Of a stretch of DNA of 64,000 bases, positions 1-11,597 are shown piece by piece. Each line of letters begins with the position of its first letter. The first letter of the stretch is position 1. The stretch is from Pleodorina starrii (taxonomy: Eukaryota > Chlorophyta > Chlorophyceae > Chlamydomonadales > Volvocaceae), in NCBI GenBank assembly GCA_030267565.1, contig BRXU01000011.1, positions 1,850,501 to 1,914,500 of the forward strand, written 5' to 3'. Made by a program: the position numbers and the translations under genes. The notes beneath the pieces are model-generated. The model was not told the origin of the DNA. It was given only the letters and a program-made list of their open reading frames with translations, and searched no databases.

Positions 1-130
1 ACTCCGTTTCTTCTTGTTAGTGCCGGTCGTCATTGTTGGGAGTCGAAGCTCCGCCCTCTCCTTCCATCCACCAATTTGCGCTTTGCCCGTGTCCGCCTCG
101 ACCGCGCGACTCGTTGATCCGTCCCTTCAG

Positions 131-1904
131 GCAAGAATTTCATCCGTTATGAAATCGCGACCTGCTCGTCGTGGGCGCCCATCGATCCCTCGCTGGGCAA
201 CCTGGGCGCGCTTCCCATGTTCGCCAGGAGCCCCGCCGACCTGACTGTGACCGGCTCCGCGTCGATTTTTTACTACCTCGATGGCAATTGCACCGACCGC
301 GCCACCACCTCCATCGATGTGAACGTCAACCTCACCCTCAACGGCATGCCCTACGCTGGCAAGCCGGTGAGCGATGCGCCCCTTGCCGCTGCGGCTCCTG
401 CGGTTCGCTGGCTGCTTTTACACGGTATCCGGGGGCCAGAGTGCTAGCTTGCAGCTACAGTCCACATGAGGCGATGTAGTTTTTGTAAAGGTTGCAAGGG
501 TTGGTTGCGGGCGATTGTGGGTGGTTGGGTGGTTACAGATAGTTGCAAAGTCGCCAGTCGCCACGCTGAAGCTCGAGCTACAGACGACGAAAATATGAGC
601 TTCTGGCCTGTGTGTACCAACTCATTCTACAAACTCTCGTGTGCGGCTTAAGCACTTTTTAAGCGCTGCTTGACCTATTAACAGCGCCCTATGCCGCCCG
701 CGCGCTGATGCCCCATACCTCAAAAACGCAACTGTATGGGAGGGCTGATTGAGGCCAATCGCCAGAAAGCTTCGAAAGATGCCACCTTTTGATGCGGCAT
801 GCTTTCCACGCCGTTTTACGTTTCAAGACACCACCGTCTGCCCCACGCCCACGCCCGGACACAACGACCCGCGCAGATGAACGGCTACGGCTTCATCGGC
901 AACTGCAGCAACCCCACCGACTTTTATCGCCACAACTCCTCGCTCGGCGACAGCCGCTTCAACCTGGTCTGGTTCCGCGCCCGGGAGAATGCCGCCAGCA
1001 CCTCCGATGACGGCAACCTGTGGGGCGCCGCACCCAATGTCATGGTCAGCCGCATGCCGCCCGCCGCCGACGCCGTGCGCTCGCTGGTGCTCTTCCCCTC
1101 GCCCGCCGACAGTAAGTCGTTTCTTGATTTCCTAAAGTCTTGTTGGGGAATGGTGGTTCGCCAGAGGCTCGATGCCCGTGCCTTCTGGGCGGCTGGACGG
1201 GCGGAAAGGAGCAGAAGAACGCTACACGCAGGGCGAGCATGCGTCCTTCCGCCACGGATGCTAGGGATGCGCCCGAGGGAGGCAGAATTACAACGTTGAC
1301 AGCTCATAGGTTTCAGAACAGAACATGAGCTGTCGACTCATGTGCTCATCATGTATGTGTGTGTTAAAGGTTCAGGGGTGCGTAACCCCCACACGGCATA
1401 CCGTACGAACCAGGGGCTCAAGGGCTAACAGAACCATGCATACAAGCCCAACGGGGTTCCCGTCATGTCAGGTCGAAGCGGGTCCTGTCGCCCTGCGCGC
1501 TTTTCCTGAGGCCTCATGGCTCATCGTCCGTCGGCTAACCTTTCCCTACCTTTCCCTGACGCTGCGCCTGATGCCCCCTGATGGCTCTTTGCTGCGCAGG
1601 CAACCCCATCTGCTGCAACCTGAACTACGCTCCGCCGCCGCCTGCCGCCTTCTTCACCCAGGGCTCCTTCTGCCGCGTCCCCGCCCCGCCGCCGCCCAGC
1701 CCACCGATGCCCAGCCCGGCCCCGCCCAGCCCGGCCCCGGCCAGACCCTCGCCCAAGCCTTCGCCGAGCCCCTCGCCCAAGCCTTCGCCGAGCCCCTCGC
1801 CCAAGCCTTCTCCCAGCCCCTCGCCCAAGCCTTCGCCGAGCCCCTCGCCCAAGCAATCACCGCGCCCGTCCCCCAGGCCCTCGCCCAAGAAGCGGCTGCA
1901 CTAA
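131..1904 (+). CDS. Secreted hydroxyproline-rich-type protein, copy 1 (5' truncated by the window)
   Basis: Exons 3-5 of the array gene are present: 131..366, 877..1111 and 1600..1904. The signal-peptide exon and exon 2 lie upstream of the window. Sequence identical to copy 2 in these exons encodes a globular segment with Cys and N-glycosylation sequons (NCT, NLT, NCS, NSS), followed by a Pro/Ser/Lys tail ending KKRLH. Splice junctions are gtgagc and gtaagt donors with cag acceptors, and the phases match those of copy 2. The product is presumably an extracellular matrix or cell-wall protein, inferred from the tail and from the signal peptide of copies 2 and 3. The first 95 bp, inside intron 2, belong to a different sequence type from the other two copies. 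Confidence 0.75.
1747..1854 (+). repeat. 24-bp minisatellite coding the Ser-Pro-Lys tail, copy 1
   Basis: Imperfect 24-bp units each encode the octapeptide PSPSPSPK. The equivalent blocks are about 6557-6664 in copy 2 and 11390-11548 in copy 3. Copy 3 is exactly 48 bp (two units) longer, so the reading frame is kept. Slippage or unequal exchange within the tail explains the length difference. Confidence 0.85.
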
Positions 1905-3103
1905 GCTTGCTGCATCATTCTCACTCCGCACAATCCGTCCGTAGGGATCTGGTCATCCCCGGATTTTAGTTTCTAGTGCCTTGCTTGTGGAGAATGGGCG
2001 GGTCCGCCGCCCCGCCTTCCATTTCATTTTCATATTCCCGGCGCGCTTTCGGTGTGAGGTATTCATCCCACGTTATTCATAATACTGCATCGTGCGTGTG
2101 TTACGGAAGGCGGCTGTAGCGGTTGCCTCCTGGTTCGTCGAGGAGCTGCTGCGGATCTCGTCGGGCCTCCGCCATTCGCTCTTGTCGTCGCTCCCTACCT
2201 TGCACAAAGCAAGGGCAAGGTGGTTTGGCTGTCAAAACCTGCTGGGCCGCCACCAAACAGGCCGGGCTGCGAGCGAGGTACACTTCGAGCAGCGGTGGAT
2301 GCCTGGCCGCGTGGCAGGTGGCGGCTGTGATTTGGTTTGCCCGGTGCGTTTTTTAATTTTAGTTGTGAAAGGCAGGTTGCCTGGGGTGGCCGTACATTAG
2401 TACAGCGCATCATCCGTACACGTCCAGTATGGCTCTGGTAATAGGCGGGGGGCGGTACAGGATTGACGTACATCACCATTGGTTGCAGTGCAGCAGAGAG
2501 GGCCAAGCTTGGCTCTTCGAAAACCCTCGTCACGTGCATTTCCGGTGTTGTTGGTTGGTGAAACCGTGTTTCGCGCCCAGCGCGTCGTGCGTGCGTGCGT
2601 GTGTCCATGCGCGGCGATACGCTTCCATTCCATTCGACCGGCAATATGCGCCTCGGATGTCTTTAGGCGTGCGATGAAAAAGTATGCTCGTGCATGTGTT
2701 GAGTGTGTGAGTTGTGTGTCGGTAGCGCAGGGTGGGTTGCTGACGCAGCCGGGCCGCGGCTCCGCGCAGCGATTCGAGTTGGGTTAGGGAGGGTGGAGCA
2801 ATGGGTCTATGCGGCGTTCTTCCGTAGATGGTTTCATCGCTCGATGCTGGCAGTGCCGGAGGTCGTTTTGTCGAACGGTTATGCTGTTTTCGCGGCTGCA
2901 GTCAGTCGTTGGCCCGAGGGATTGATTGCTGCTGCCAGTCCGCATACGGTTTATTTGCGCATGGGCATTTAGGCCACAGGCGTCTTCGTAGGAGTCCGAA
3001 ATGGATCTAGTACGGACACCCTTTGTGAGTTCCTAAAATACGGCAGCTTTGCCGGAGGGGTCCTCGGTTCTTGGCTTTGGCACCTTACCTCTTTACCACC
3101 TTT

Positions 3104-3108
3104 TGTAA
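3104..3108 (+). terminator. TGTAA poly(A) signal, copy 1
   Basis: TGTAA is the usual poly(A) signal of Chlamydomonas nuclear genes. It occurs at equivalent places in all three copies (3104, 7914, 12807), including the diverged copy 3, which implies a 3' UTR of about 1.2 kb. Confidence 0.55.
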
Positions 3109-4215
3109 CTGTGAGTGCGCCCTTACCATGCCTGGACCCGCACGCACTGAAGCGCCACCAATCATAACCGCTCCACAGCATTGAACAACCGAGCTGCCTG
3201 GACACGAGCCCTAACCGCAGCGATGGAGTCCGTGCTTGTTTTAAACCCCAGTATGCACAGCGTCCTGTGCTCGCACGATTTGGGCCCATGCCCGTCCAAA
3301 ACCGGATTTCCAAATCCCTAAAACCCAACCCAACCCCGGGGTTTCAAAGTGTTAAGTTTATCCGAGGAACCGACGCGGAAATCGTGCTGAGGACGCGTCT
3401 GCCACAAAAGTCCTGCTACCGGCCGCCCGGTCCTGGCGACGGCTCGCCCCCCCCCATCGGCGCCATACACAGCGCTCCCTAGTCGCCCATTCCCTCCGGG
3501 GGGCAAGGGGCAAGTCTCCGGTTGCTCGTCGGGCCTGCGGGCTGCACATCAATTGCCAACCGGGGCTTCAGGCGCGACAGTGTCAAGTGCGGTATTATGC
3601 ACCAGCGGTGATACTAGGGGTCCATCGTGTTAGGGAAACCATACTTCACATTCTGACATGATATGGCACTTCATTTTGACGTGATATATAACATATATTA
3701 CTTCTTGTTCTTATACCGTATGCCCTAAGGCTTCCGCAATCAACGGACGCCCAAAAAAATTGTTCAGATGGTGACCGCGCGGCTAGGCATGTGCCGAAGG
3801 TTGCTCTCGCGAGCAATTGCAGGGGCAGTCCGTCCGTGACCTGTCCGTACCCTGTCTGACAAATACCGTAATTGGGTGAGGGAGGTAGGCACTCGACGAG
3901 GAAGTCAAACGAACAAGCCGAAGTATGGGCCATGGCTCCCATTAGTTAGCATACAGAAGCTAGGACGAAGGTTGGCTGGTTGGGGGAAATGATAGGAAAT
4001 GATCAAGGCTGCCCTTTTATGCAGTATGTGCGCCTTTATAAAAAGCGCCAACACTTGCCACGCCAGCTGCGCCGAATTTGTGTTAGGGGGTAATGTACAT
4101 TGAGCATGCAGTTCAAGCATGTCTCATGTTCCGTGCTGCCCAGGTGGCCGCTGGCATGAACGCCGCCACAGTTCCGTGGACCTGCGCGTGAGAATTCATG
4201 ACATACACATGCACA

Positions 4216-4240
4216 CGTATATATACTGAGTTATATAAGA
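4216..4240 (+). promoter_or_regulatory. Candidate TATA region of copy 2
   Basis: An AT-rich stretch containing GTATATATAC and TTATATAAG lies about 255 bp upstream of the ATG at 4492, in otherwise GC-balanced DNA. A second TATA-like site (TTTATAAAAA) is at 4035-4044. Which is used cannot be told from sequence alone. Confidence 0.3.
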
Positions 4241-4491
4241 TTAATGAAAGGTAGTTTTGCTTCAATGATTGGGACGTGTGTGACTTCGCAAATTCGCGTG
4301 TACGCTTGTACCTGAAGACCGTCCGGGGCAGAGCCTACAACGCTCTTGCGCCTTATGTCAGTAAAGATCCTGCTTCCATATATTTTCCCACACGGTTCAA
4401 CGTGAGACGGGCTTATGCCAAACTTTGGCGTTTGACGAGCTTAGCTTCAACCGACTAACCGACGACAGCCGGAGGCACCCACTCTAACATC

Positions 4492-6714
4492 ATGGCTGCT
4501 TCTAATGTAGCGCTATTTGCACTTGTTGCGACAGCGCTGGTCTGTATCGTTCAGGGCCACGGGTAAGGGCGTTTGGCCGTTCGGACTTCCAGTGATGGCG
4601 CGCGTGAGCCCCAAATGCAAAATCCTAGGACGCCTTAAGACGTGAGATTTACACAATTCATCTGCAGAGGTGGCCTTCACGCCTGGTCCTTCCTACCTGA
4701 GCCAACGGCCGGTAAGCTTACACAATCTGATCTGTCTGTCGAACGGAACAACCGGACGCGGAACGACACCCAGCCAGTAGAAACGGGCCAATACCGAGCA
4801 ACACCGCTTAACTCCGTTCCTTCTTGATAGTGCCGGTCGTCATTGTTGGGTGTCGAAGTTCCGCCCTCTCCTTCCATCCACCAATTTGCGCTTTACCCGT
4901 GTCCGCCTCGACCGCGCGACTCGTTGATCCGTCCCTTCAGGCAAGAATTTCATCCGTTATGAAATCGCGACCTGCTCGTCGTGGGCGCCCATCGATCCCT
5001 CGCTGGGCAACCTGGGCGCGCTTCCCATGTTCGCCAGGAGCCCCGCCGACCTGACTGTGACCGGCTCCGCGTCGATTTTTTACTACCTCGATGGCAATTG
5101 CACCGACCGCGCCACCACCTCCATCGATGTGAACGTCAACCTCACCCTCAACGGCATGCCCTACGCTGGCAAGCCGGTGAGCGATGCGCCCCTTGCCGCT
5201 GCGGCTCCTGCGGTTCGCTGGCTGCTTTTACACGGTATCCGGGGGCCAGAGTGCTAGCTTGCAGCTACAGTCCACATGAGGCGATGTAGTTTTTGTAAAG
5301 GTTGCAAGGGTTGGTTGCGGGCGATTGTGGGTGGTTGGGTGGTTACAGATAGTTGCAAAGTCGCCAGTCGCCACGCTGAAGCTCGAGCTACAGACGACGA
5401 AAATATGAGCTTCTGGCCTGTGTGTACCAACTCATTCTACAAACTCTCGTGTGCGGCTTAAGCACTTTTTAAGCGCTGCTTGACCTATTAACAGCGCCCT
5501 ATGCCGCCCGCGCGCTGATGCCCCATACCTCAAAAACGCAACTGTATGGGAGGGCTGATTGAGGCCAATCGCCAGAAAGCTTCGAAAGATGCCACCTTTT
5601 GATGCGGCATGCTTTCCACGCCGTTTTACGTTTCAAGACACCACCGTCTGCCCCACGCCCACGCCCGGACACAACGACCCGCGCAGATGAACGGCTACGG
5701 CTTCATCGGCAACTGCAGCAACCCCACCGACTTTTATCGCCACAACTCCTCGCTCGGCGACAGCCGCTTCAACCTGGTCTGGTTCCGCGCCCGGGAGAAT
5801 GCCGCCAGCACCTCCGATGACGGCAACCTGTGGGGCGCCGCACCCAATGTCATGGTCAGCCGCATGCCGCCCGCCGCCGACGCCGTGCGCTCGCTGGTGC
5901 TCTTCCCCTCGCCCGCCGACAGTAAGTCGTTTCTTGATTTCCTAAAGTCTTGTTGGGGAATGGTGGTTCGCCAGAGGCTCGATGCCCGTGCCTTCTGGGC
6001 GGCTGGACGGGCGGAAAGGAGCAGAAGAACGCTACACGCAGGGCGAGCATGCGTCCTTCCGCCACGGATGCTAGGGATGCGCCCGAGGGAGGCAGAATTA
6101 CAACGTTGACAGCTCATAGGTTTCAGAACAGAACATGAGCTGTCGACTCATGTGCTCATCATGTATGTGTGTGTTAAAGGTTCAGGGGTGCGTAACCCCC
6201 ACACGGCATACCGTACGAACCAGGGGCTCAAGGGCTAACAGAACCATGCATACAAGCCCAACGGGGTTCCCGTCATGTCAGGTCGAAGCGGGTCCTGTCG
6301 CCCTGCGCGCTTTTCCTGAGGCCTCATGGCTCATCGTCCGTCGGCTAACCTTTCCCTACCTTTCCCTGACGCTGCGCCTGATGCCCCCTGATGGCTCTTT
6401 GCTGCGCAGGCAACCCCATCTGCTGCAACCTGAACTACGCTCCGCCGCCGCCTGCCGCCTTCTTCACCCAGGGCTCCTTCTGCCGCGTCCCCGCCCCGCC
6501 GCCGCCCAGCCCACCGATGCCCAGCCCGGCCCCGCCCAGCCCGGCCCCGGCCAGACCCTCGCCCAAGCCTTCGCCGAGCCCCTCGCCCAAGCCTTCGCCG
6601 AGCCCCTCGCCCAAGCCTTCTCCCAGCCCCTCGCCCAAGCCTTCGCCGAGCCCCTCGCCCAAGCAATCACCGCGCCCGTCCCCCAGGCCCTCGCCCAAGA
6701 AGCGGCTGCACTAA
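4492..6714 (+). CDS. Secreted Ser-Pro-Lys-tailed (hydroxyproline-rich type) protein, copy 2
   Basis: Five exons with matching phases: 4492..4562, 4668..4711, 4941..5176, 5687..5921 and 6410..6714, giving 296 residues. Residues 1-23 form a signal peptide ([12 protein letters not shown] start, Ala/Leu/Val core, a Cys near its end). Residues 24 to about 220 are a globular region with roughly six Cys, including a CC pair, and sequons NCT, NLT, NCS and NSS. Residues 222-296 are Pro/Ser rich with repeated PSPSPSPK and end KKRLH. Such Ser-Pro runs are hydroxylated and arabinosylated in volvocine cell-wall proteins, so an extracellular matrix role is inferred. The Cys spacing does not convincingly match the pherophorin domain, so I leave the family open. 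Exons 1-2 match copy 3 and exons 3-5 match copy 1, which makes this gene chimeric. Confidence 0.85.
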
Positions 6715-9301
6715 GCTTGCTGCATCATTCTCACTCCGCACAATCCGTCCGTAGGGATCTGGTCATCCCCGGATTTTAGTTTCTAGTGCCTTGCTTGTGG
6801 AGAATGGGCGGGTCCGCCGCCCCGCCTTCCATTTCATTTTCATATTCCCGGCGCGCTTTCGGTGTGAGGTATTCATCCCACGTTATTCATAATACTGCAT
6901 CGTGCGTGTGTTACGGAAGGCGGCTGTAGCGGTTGCCTCCTGGTTCGTCGAGGAGCTGCTGCGGATCTCGTCGGGCCTCCGCCATTCGCTCTTGTCGTCG
7001 CTCCCTACCTTGCACAAAGCAAGGGCAAGGTGGTTTGGCTGTCAAAACCTGCTGGGCCGCCACCAAACAGGCCGGGCTGCGAGCGAGGTACACTTCGAGC
7101 AGCGGTGGATGCCTGGCCGCGTGGCAGGTGGCGGCTGTGATTTGGTTTGCCCGGTGCGTTTTTTAATTTTAGTTGTGAAAGGCAGGTTGCCTGGGGTGGC
7201 CGTACATTAGTACAGCGCATCATCCGTACACGTCCAGTATGGCTCTGGTAATAGGCGGGGGGCGGTACAGGATTGACGTACATCACCATTGGTTGCAGTG
7301 CAGCAGAGAGGGCCAAGCTTGGCTCTTCGAAAACCCTCGTCACGTGCATTTCCGGTGTTGTTGGTTGGTGAAACCGTGTTTCGCGCCCAGCGCGTCGTGC
7401 GTGCGTGCGTGTGTCCATGCGCGGCGATACGCTTCCATTCCATTCGACCGGCAATATGCGCCTCGGATGTCTTTAGGCGTGCGATGAAAAAGTATGCTCG
7501 TGCATGTGTTGAGTGTGTGAGTTGTGTGTCGGTAGCGCAGGGTGGGTTGCTGACGCAGCCGGGCCGCGGCTCCGCGCAGCGATTCGAGTTGGGTTAGGGA
7601 GGGTGGAGCAATGGGTCTATGCGGCGTTCTTCCGTAGATGGTTTCATCGCTCGATGCTGGCAGTGCCGGAGGTCGTTTTGTCGAACGGTTATGCTGTTTT
7701 CGCGGCTGCAGTCAGTCGTTGGCCCGAGGGATTGATTGCTGCTGCCAGTCCGCATACGGTTTATTTGCGCATGGGCATTTAGGCCACAGGCGTCTTCGTA
7801 GGAGTCCGAAATGGATCTAGTACGGACACCCTTTGTGAGTTCCTAAAATACGGCAGCTTTGCCGGAGGGGTCCTCGGTTCTTGGCTTTGGCACCTTACCT
7901 CTTTACCACCTTTTGTAACTGTGAGTGCGCCCTTACCATGCCTGGACCCGCACGCACTGAAGCGCCACCAATCATAACCGCTCCACAGCATTGAACAACC
8001 GAGCTGCCTGGACACGAGCCCTAACCGCAGCGATGGAGTCCGTGCTTGTTTTAAACCCCAGTATGCACAGCGTCCTGTGCTCGCACGATTTGGGCCCATG
8101 CCCGTCCAAAACCGGATTTCCAAATCCCTAAAACCCAACCCAACCCCGGGGTTTCAAAGTGTTAAGTTTATCCGAGGAACCGACGCGGAAATCGTGCTGA
8201 GGACGCGTCTGCCACAAAAGTCCTGCTATCGGCCGCCCGGTCCTGGCGACGGCTCGCCCCCCCCCATCGGCGCCATACACAGCGCTCCCTAGTCGCCCAT
8301 TCCCTCCGGGGGGCAAGGGGCAAGTCTCCGGTTGCTCGTCGGGCCTGCGGGCTGCACATCAATTGCCAACCGGGGCTTCAGGCGCGACAGTGTCAAGTGC
8401 GGTATTATGCACCAGCGGTGATACTAGGGGTCCATCGTGTTAGGGAAACCATACTTCACATTCTGACATGATATGGCACTTCATTTTGACGTGATATATA
8501 ACATATATTACTTCTTGTTCTTATACCGTATGCCCTAAGGCTTCCGCAATCAACGGACGCCCAAAAAAATTGTTCAGATGGTGACCGCGCGGCTAGGCAT
8601 GTGCCGAAGGTTGCTCTCGCGAGCAATTGCAGGGGCAGTCCGTCCGTGACCTGTCCGTACCCTGTCTGACAAATACCGTAATTGGGTGAGGGAGGTAGGC
8701 ACTCGACGAGGAAGTCAAACGAACAAGCCGAAGTATGGGCCATGGCTCCCATTAGTTAGCATACAGAAGCTAGGACGAAGGTTGGCTGGTTGGGGGAAAT
8801 GATAGGAAATGATCAAGGCTGCCCTTTTATGCAGTATGTGCGCCTTTATAAAAAGCGCCAACACTTGCCGCGCCAGCTGCGCCGAATTTGTGTTAGGGGG
8901 TAATGTACATTGAGCATGCAGTTCAAGCATGTCTCATGTTCCGTGCTGCCCAGGTGGCCGCTGGCATGAACGCCGCCACAGTTCCGTGGACCTGCGCGTG
9001 AGAATTCATGACATACACATGCACACGTATATATACTGAGTTATATAAGATTAATGAAAGGTAGTTTTGCTTCAATGATTGGGACGTGTGTGACTTCGCA
9101 AATTCGCGTGTACGCTTGTACCTGAAGACCGTCCGGGGCAGAGCCTACAACGCTCTTGCGCCTTATGTCAGTAAAGATCCTGCTTCCATATATTTTCCCA
9201 CACGGTTCAACGTGAGACGGGCTTATGCCAAACTTTGGCGTTTGACGAGCTTAGCTTCAACCGACTAACCGACGACAGCCGGAGGCACCCACTCTAACAT
9301 C
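6715..9301 (+). other. 3' region of copy 2 and upstream region of copy 3; no further gene seen
   Basis: Nearly identical to 1,905-4,491. It contains the TGTAA signal at 7914-7918 and the AT-rich candidate promoter at 9026-9050. No supported open frame. Confidence 0.6.
7914..7918 (+). terminator. TGTAA poly(A) signal, copy 2
   Basis: Equivalent of 3104-3108, about 1.2 kb after the stop codon of copy 2. Confidence 0.55.
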
Positions 9302-11597
9302 ATGGCTGCTTCTAATGTAGCGCTATTTGCACTTGTTGCGACAGCGCTGGTCTGTATCGTTCAGGGCCACGGGTAAGGGCGTTTGGCCGTTCGGACTTCC
9401 AGTGATGGCGCGCGTGAGCCCCAAATGCAAAATCCTAGGACGCCTTAAGACGTGAGATTTACACAATTCATCTGCAGAGGTGGCCTTCACGCCTGGTCCT
9501 TCCTACCTGAGCCAACGGCCGGTAAGCTTACACAATCTGATCTGTCTGTCGAACGGAACAACCGGACGCGGAACGACACCCAGCCAGTAGAAACGGGCCA
9601 ATACCGAGCAACACCGCTTAACTCCGTTCCTTCTTGATAGTGCCGGTCGTCATTGTTGGGTGTCGAAGTTCCGCCCTCTCCTTCCATCCACCAATTTGCG
9701 CTTTACCCGTGTCCGCCTCGACCGCGCGACTCGTTGATCCGTCCCTTCAGGCAAGAATTTCATCCGTTATGAAATCGCGACCTGCTCGTCGTGGGCGCCC
9801 ATCGATCCCTCGCTGGGCAACCTGGGCGCGCTTCCCATGTTCGCCAGGAGCCCCGCCGACCTGACTGTGACCGGCTCCGCGTCGATTTTTTACTACCTCG
9901 ATGGCAACTGCACCGACCGCGCCACCACCTCCATCGATGTGAACGTCAACCTCACCCTTAACGGCATGCCCTACGCTGGCAAGCCGGTGAGTTATGCGCC
10001 GCTCGCCGCTGCGGCTCATGCGGTTCGCTGGCTGCTTTTACTCGGTGTCCGGGGACTAGCGTGCTAGCTTGCAGCTGCAGTCCACATTAGGCTTGCGATG
10101 TAGTTTTCTGAAGGTTGCAAAGGTTGGTTGCGGGCGATTGTGGGTGGTTAGGTGGTTAAAGGTGGTTGCAAAGTCGCCAGTCGCCACACTGAAGCTCGAG
10201 CTACAGACGACGAAAATATGAGCTTCTGGCGTGTGTGTACCAAATCATTCTACCAACACCGTGTGCGGGTTAAGCACTTTTAAGCGCCGCGTTACCTATT
10301 AACAGCGCCCTATGCCGCCCGCGCGCTGGTGCCCCATACCTCCTCAAAACGGCAACTGGATGGGTGGGCTGATTGAGGCCAATCGCCAGAAAGCATCGAA
10401 AGATGCCACCCTTTTATGAGGCATGCATTCCACGCCTTTTAACGTTTCAAGACACCACCGTCTCCCCATGCCCACGCCCACGCCCGGACACAACGACCCT
10501 CGCAGATGAACGGCTACGGCTTCATCGGCAACTGCAGCAACCCCACCGACTTTTATCGCCACAACTCCTCGCTCGGCGACAGCCGCTTCAACCTGGTCTG
10601 GTTCCGCGCCCGGGAGAATGCCGCCAGCACCTCCGACGACGGCAACCTGTGGGGCGCCGCACCCAATGTCATGGTCAGCCGCATGCCGCCCGCCGCCGAC
10701 GCCGTGCGCTCGCTGGTGCTCTTCCCCTCGCCCGCCGACAGTAAGTCGTTTCATGCTTTTTCTCACGTCTTGTTGGGGAATGGTGGTTCGCCAGAGGCTC
10801 GATGCCCGTGCCTTCTGGGCGGCTGGGCGGGCGGAAAGGAGCAGAAGAACGCTACACGCAGGGCGAGCATGCGTCCTTCCGCCACGGATGCTAGGGATGC
10901 GCCCGAGGGAGGCAGAATTACAACGTTGACAGCTCATAGGTTTCAGAACAGAACATGAGCTGTCGACTCATGTGCTCATCATGTATGTGTGTGTTAAAGG
11001 TTCAGGAGTGCGTAATCCCCACACGGCATCGAACAACTACCCATACCGTACGAACCAGGGGCTCAAGGGCTAACAGAACCATACATACAAGCCCAACGGG
11101 GTTCCCGTCATGTCAGGTCGAAGCGGGTCCTGTCGCCCTGCGCGCTTTTCCTGAGGCCCCATGGCTCATCGTCCGCCGGCTAACCTTTCCCTACCTTTCC
11201 CTGACGCTGCGCCTGATGCCCCCTGATGGCTCTTTGCTGCGCAGGCAACCCCATCTGCTGCAACCTGAACTACGCTCCGCCGCCGCCTGCCGCCTTCTTC
11301 ACCCAGGGCTCCTTCTGCCGCGTCCCCGCCCCGCCGCCGCCCAGCCCACCGATGCCCAGCCCGGCCCCGCCCAGCCCGGCCCCGGCCAGCCCCTCGCCCA
11401 AGCCTTCGCCGAGCCCCTCGCCCAAGCCTTCTCCCAGCCCCTCGCCCAAGCCTTCTCCCGGCCCCTCGCCCAAGCCTTCTCCCAGCCCCTCGCCCAAGCC
11501 TTCTCCCAGCCCCTCGCCCAAGCCTTCGCCTAGCCCCTCGCCCAAGCAATCACCGCGCCCGTCCCCCAGGCCCTCGCCCAAGAAGCGGCTGCACTAA
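9302..11597 (+). CDS. Secreted Ser-Pro-Lys-tailed (hydroxyproline-rich type) protein, copy 3
   Basis: Exons 9302..9372, 9478..9521, 9751..9986, 10506..10740 and 11245..11597 give 312 residues with all phases consistent. Signal peptide and globular region are as in copy 2. The tail is 16 residues longer, from two extra 24-bp units, and one unit reads PSPGPSPK. Introns 3 and 4 are diverged from the other copies, while coding changes in exons 3 and 4 look mostly silent (for example GAT/GAC). This suggests purifying selection on the globular domain. Product and location are as for copy 2: secreted, probably wall or matrix. Confidence 0.85.

Larger units (their letters stand above)
1905..4491 (+). 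other. 3' region of copy 1 and upstream region of copy 2; no further gene seen
   Basis: This stretch of 2.6 kb follows the stop of copy 1 and precedes the signal-peptide exon of copy 2. Open frames here are short, mostly lack ATG starts and show no recognisable protein. The only TGTAA poly(A) signal I found after the stop is at 3104-3108. The spacer from about 3,498 to 4,491 has no counterpart after copy 3, so it is upstream sequence belonging to the right-hand gene of the array. Confidence 0.6.

Noticed and set aside
1747..1854. Regular 24-bp repeats suggesting a CRISPR array
   Set aside because: Units are adjacent without spacers, in coding frame, and encode PSPSPSPK in a eukaryotic gene.
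1521..1888. Minus-strand frames of repeated Gly-Glu-Gly-Leu or Arg-Arg-Leu-Gly-Arg-Gly
   Set aside because: They are antisense to the Ser-Pro-Lys minisatellite and the same artefact occurs in all three copies.
3646..4120. Minus-strand frames of 98 and 71 residues in the array spacer
   Set aside because: Single-exon, no domain; they lie in the spacer and probable promoter, and apart from one changed residue recur only because the unit is duplicated.
131..11597. Naming the array genes pherophorins
   Set aside because: The Ser-Pro tail fits volvocine wall proteins, but the Cys pattern of the globular part did not match the pherophorin domain well enough.
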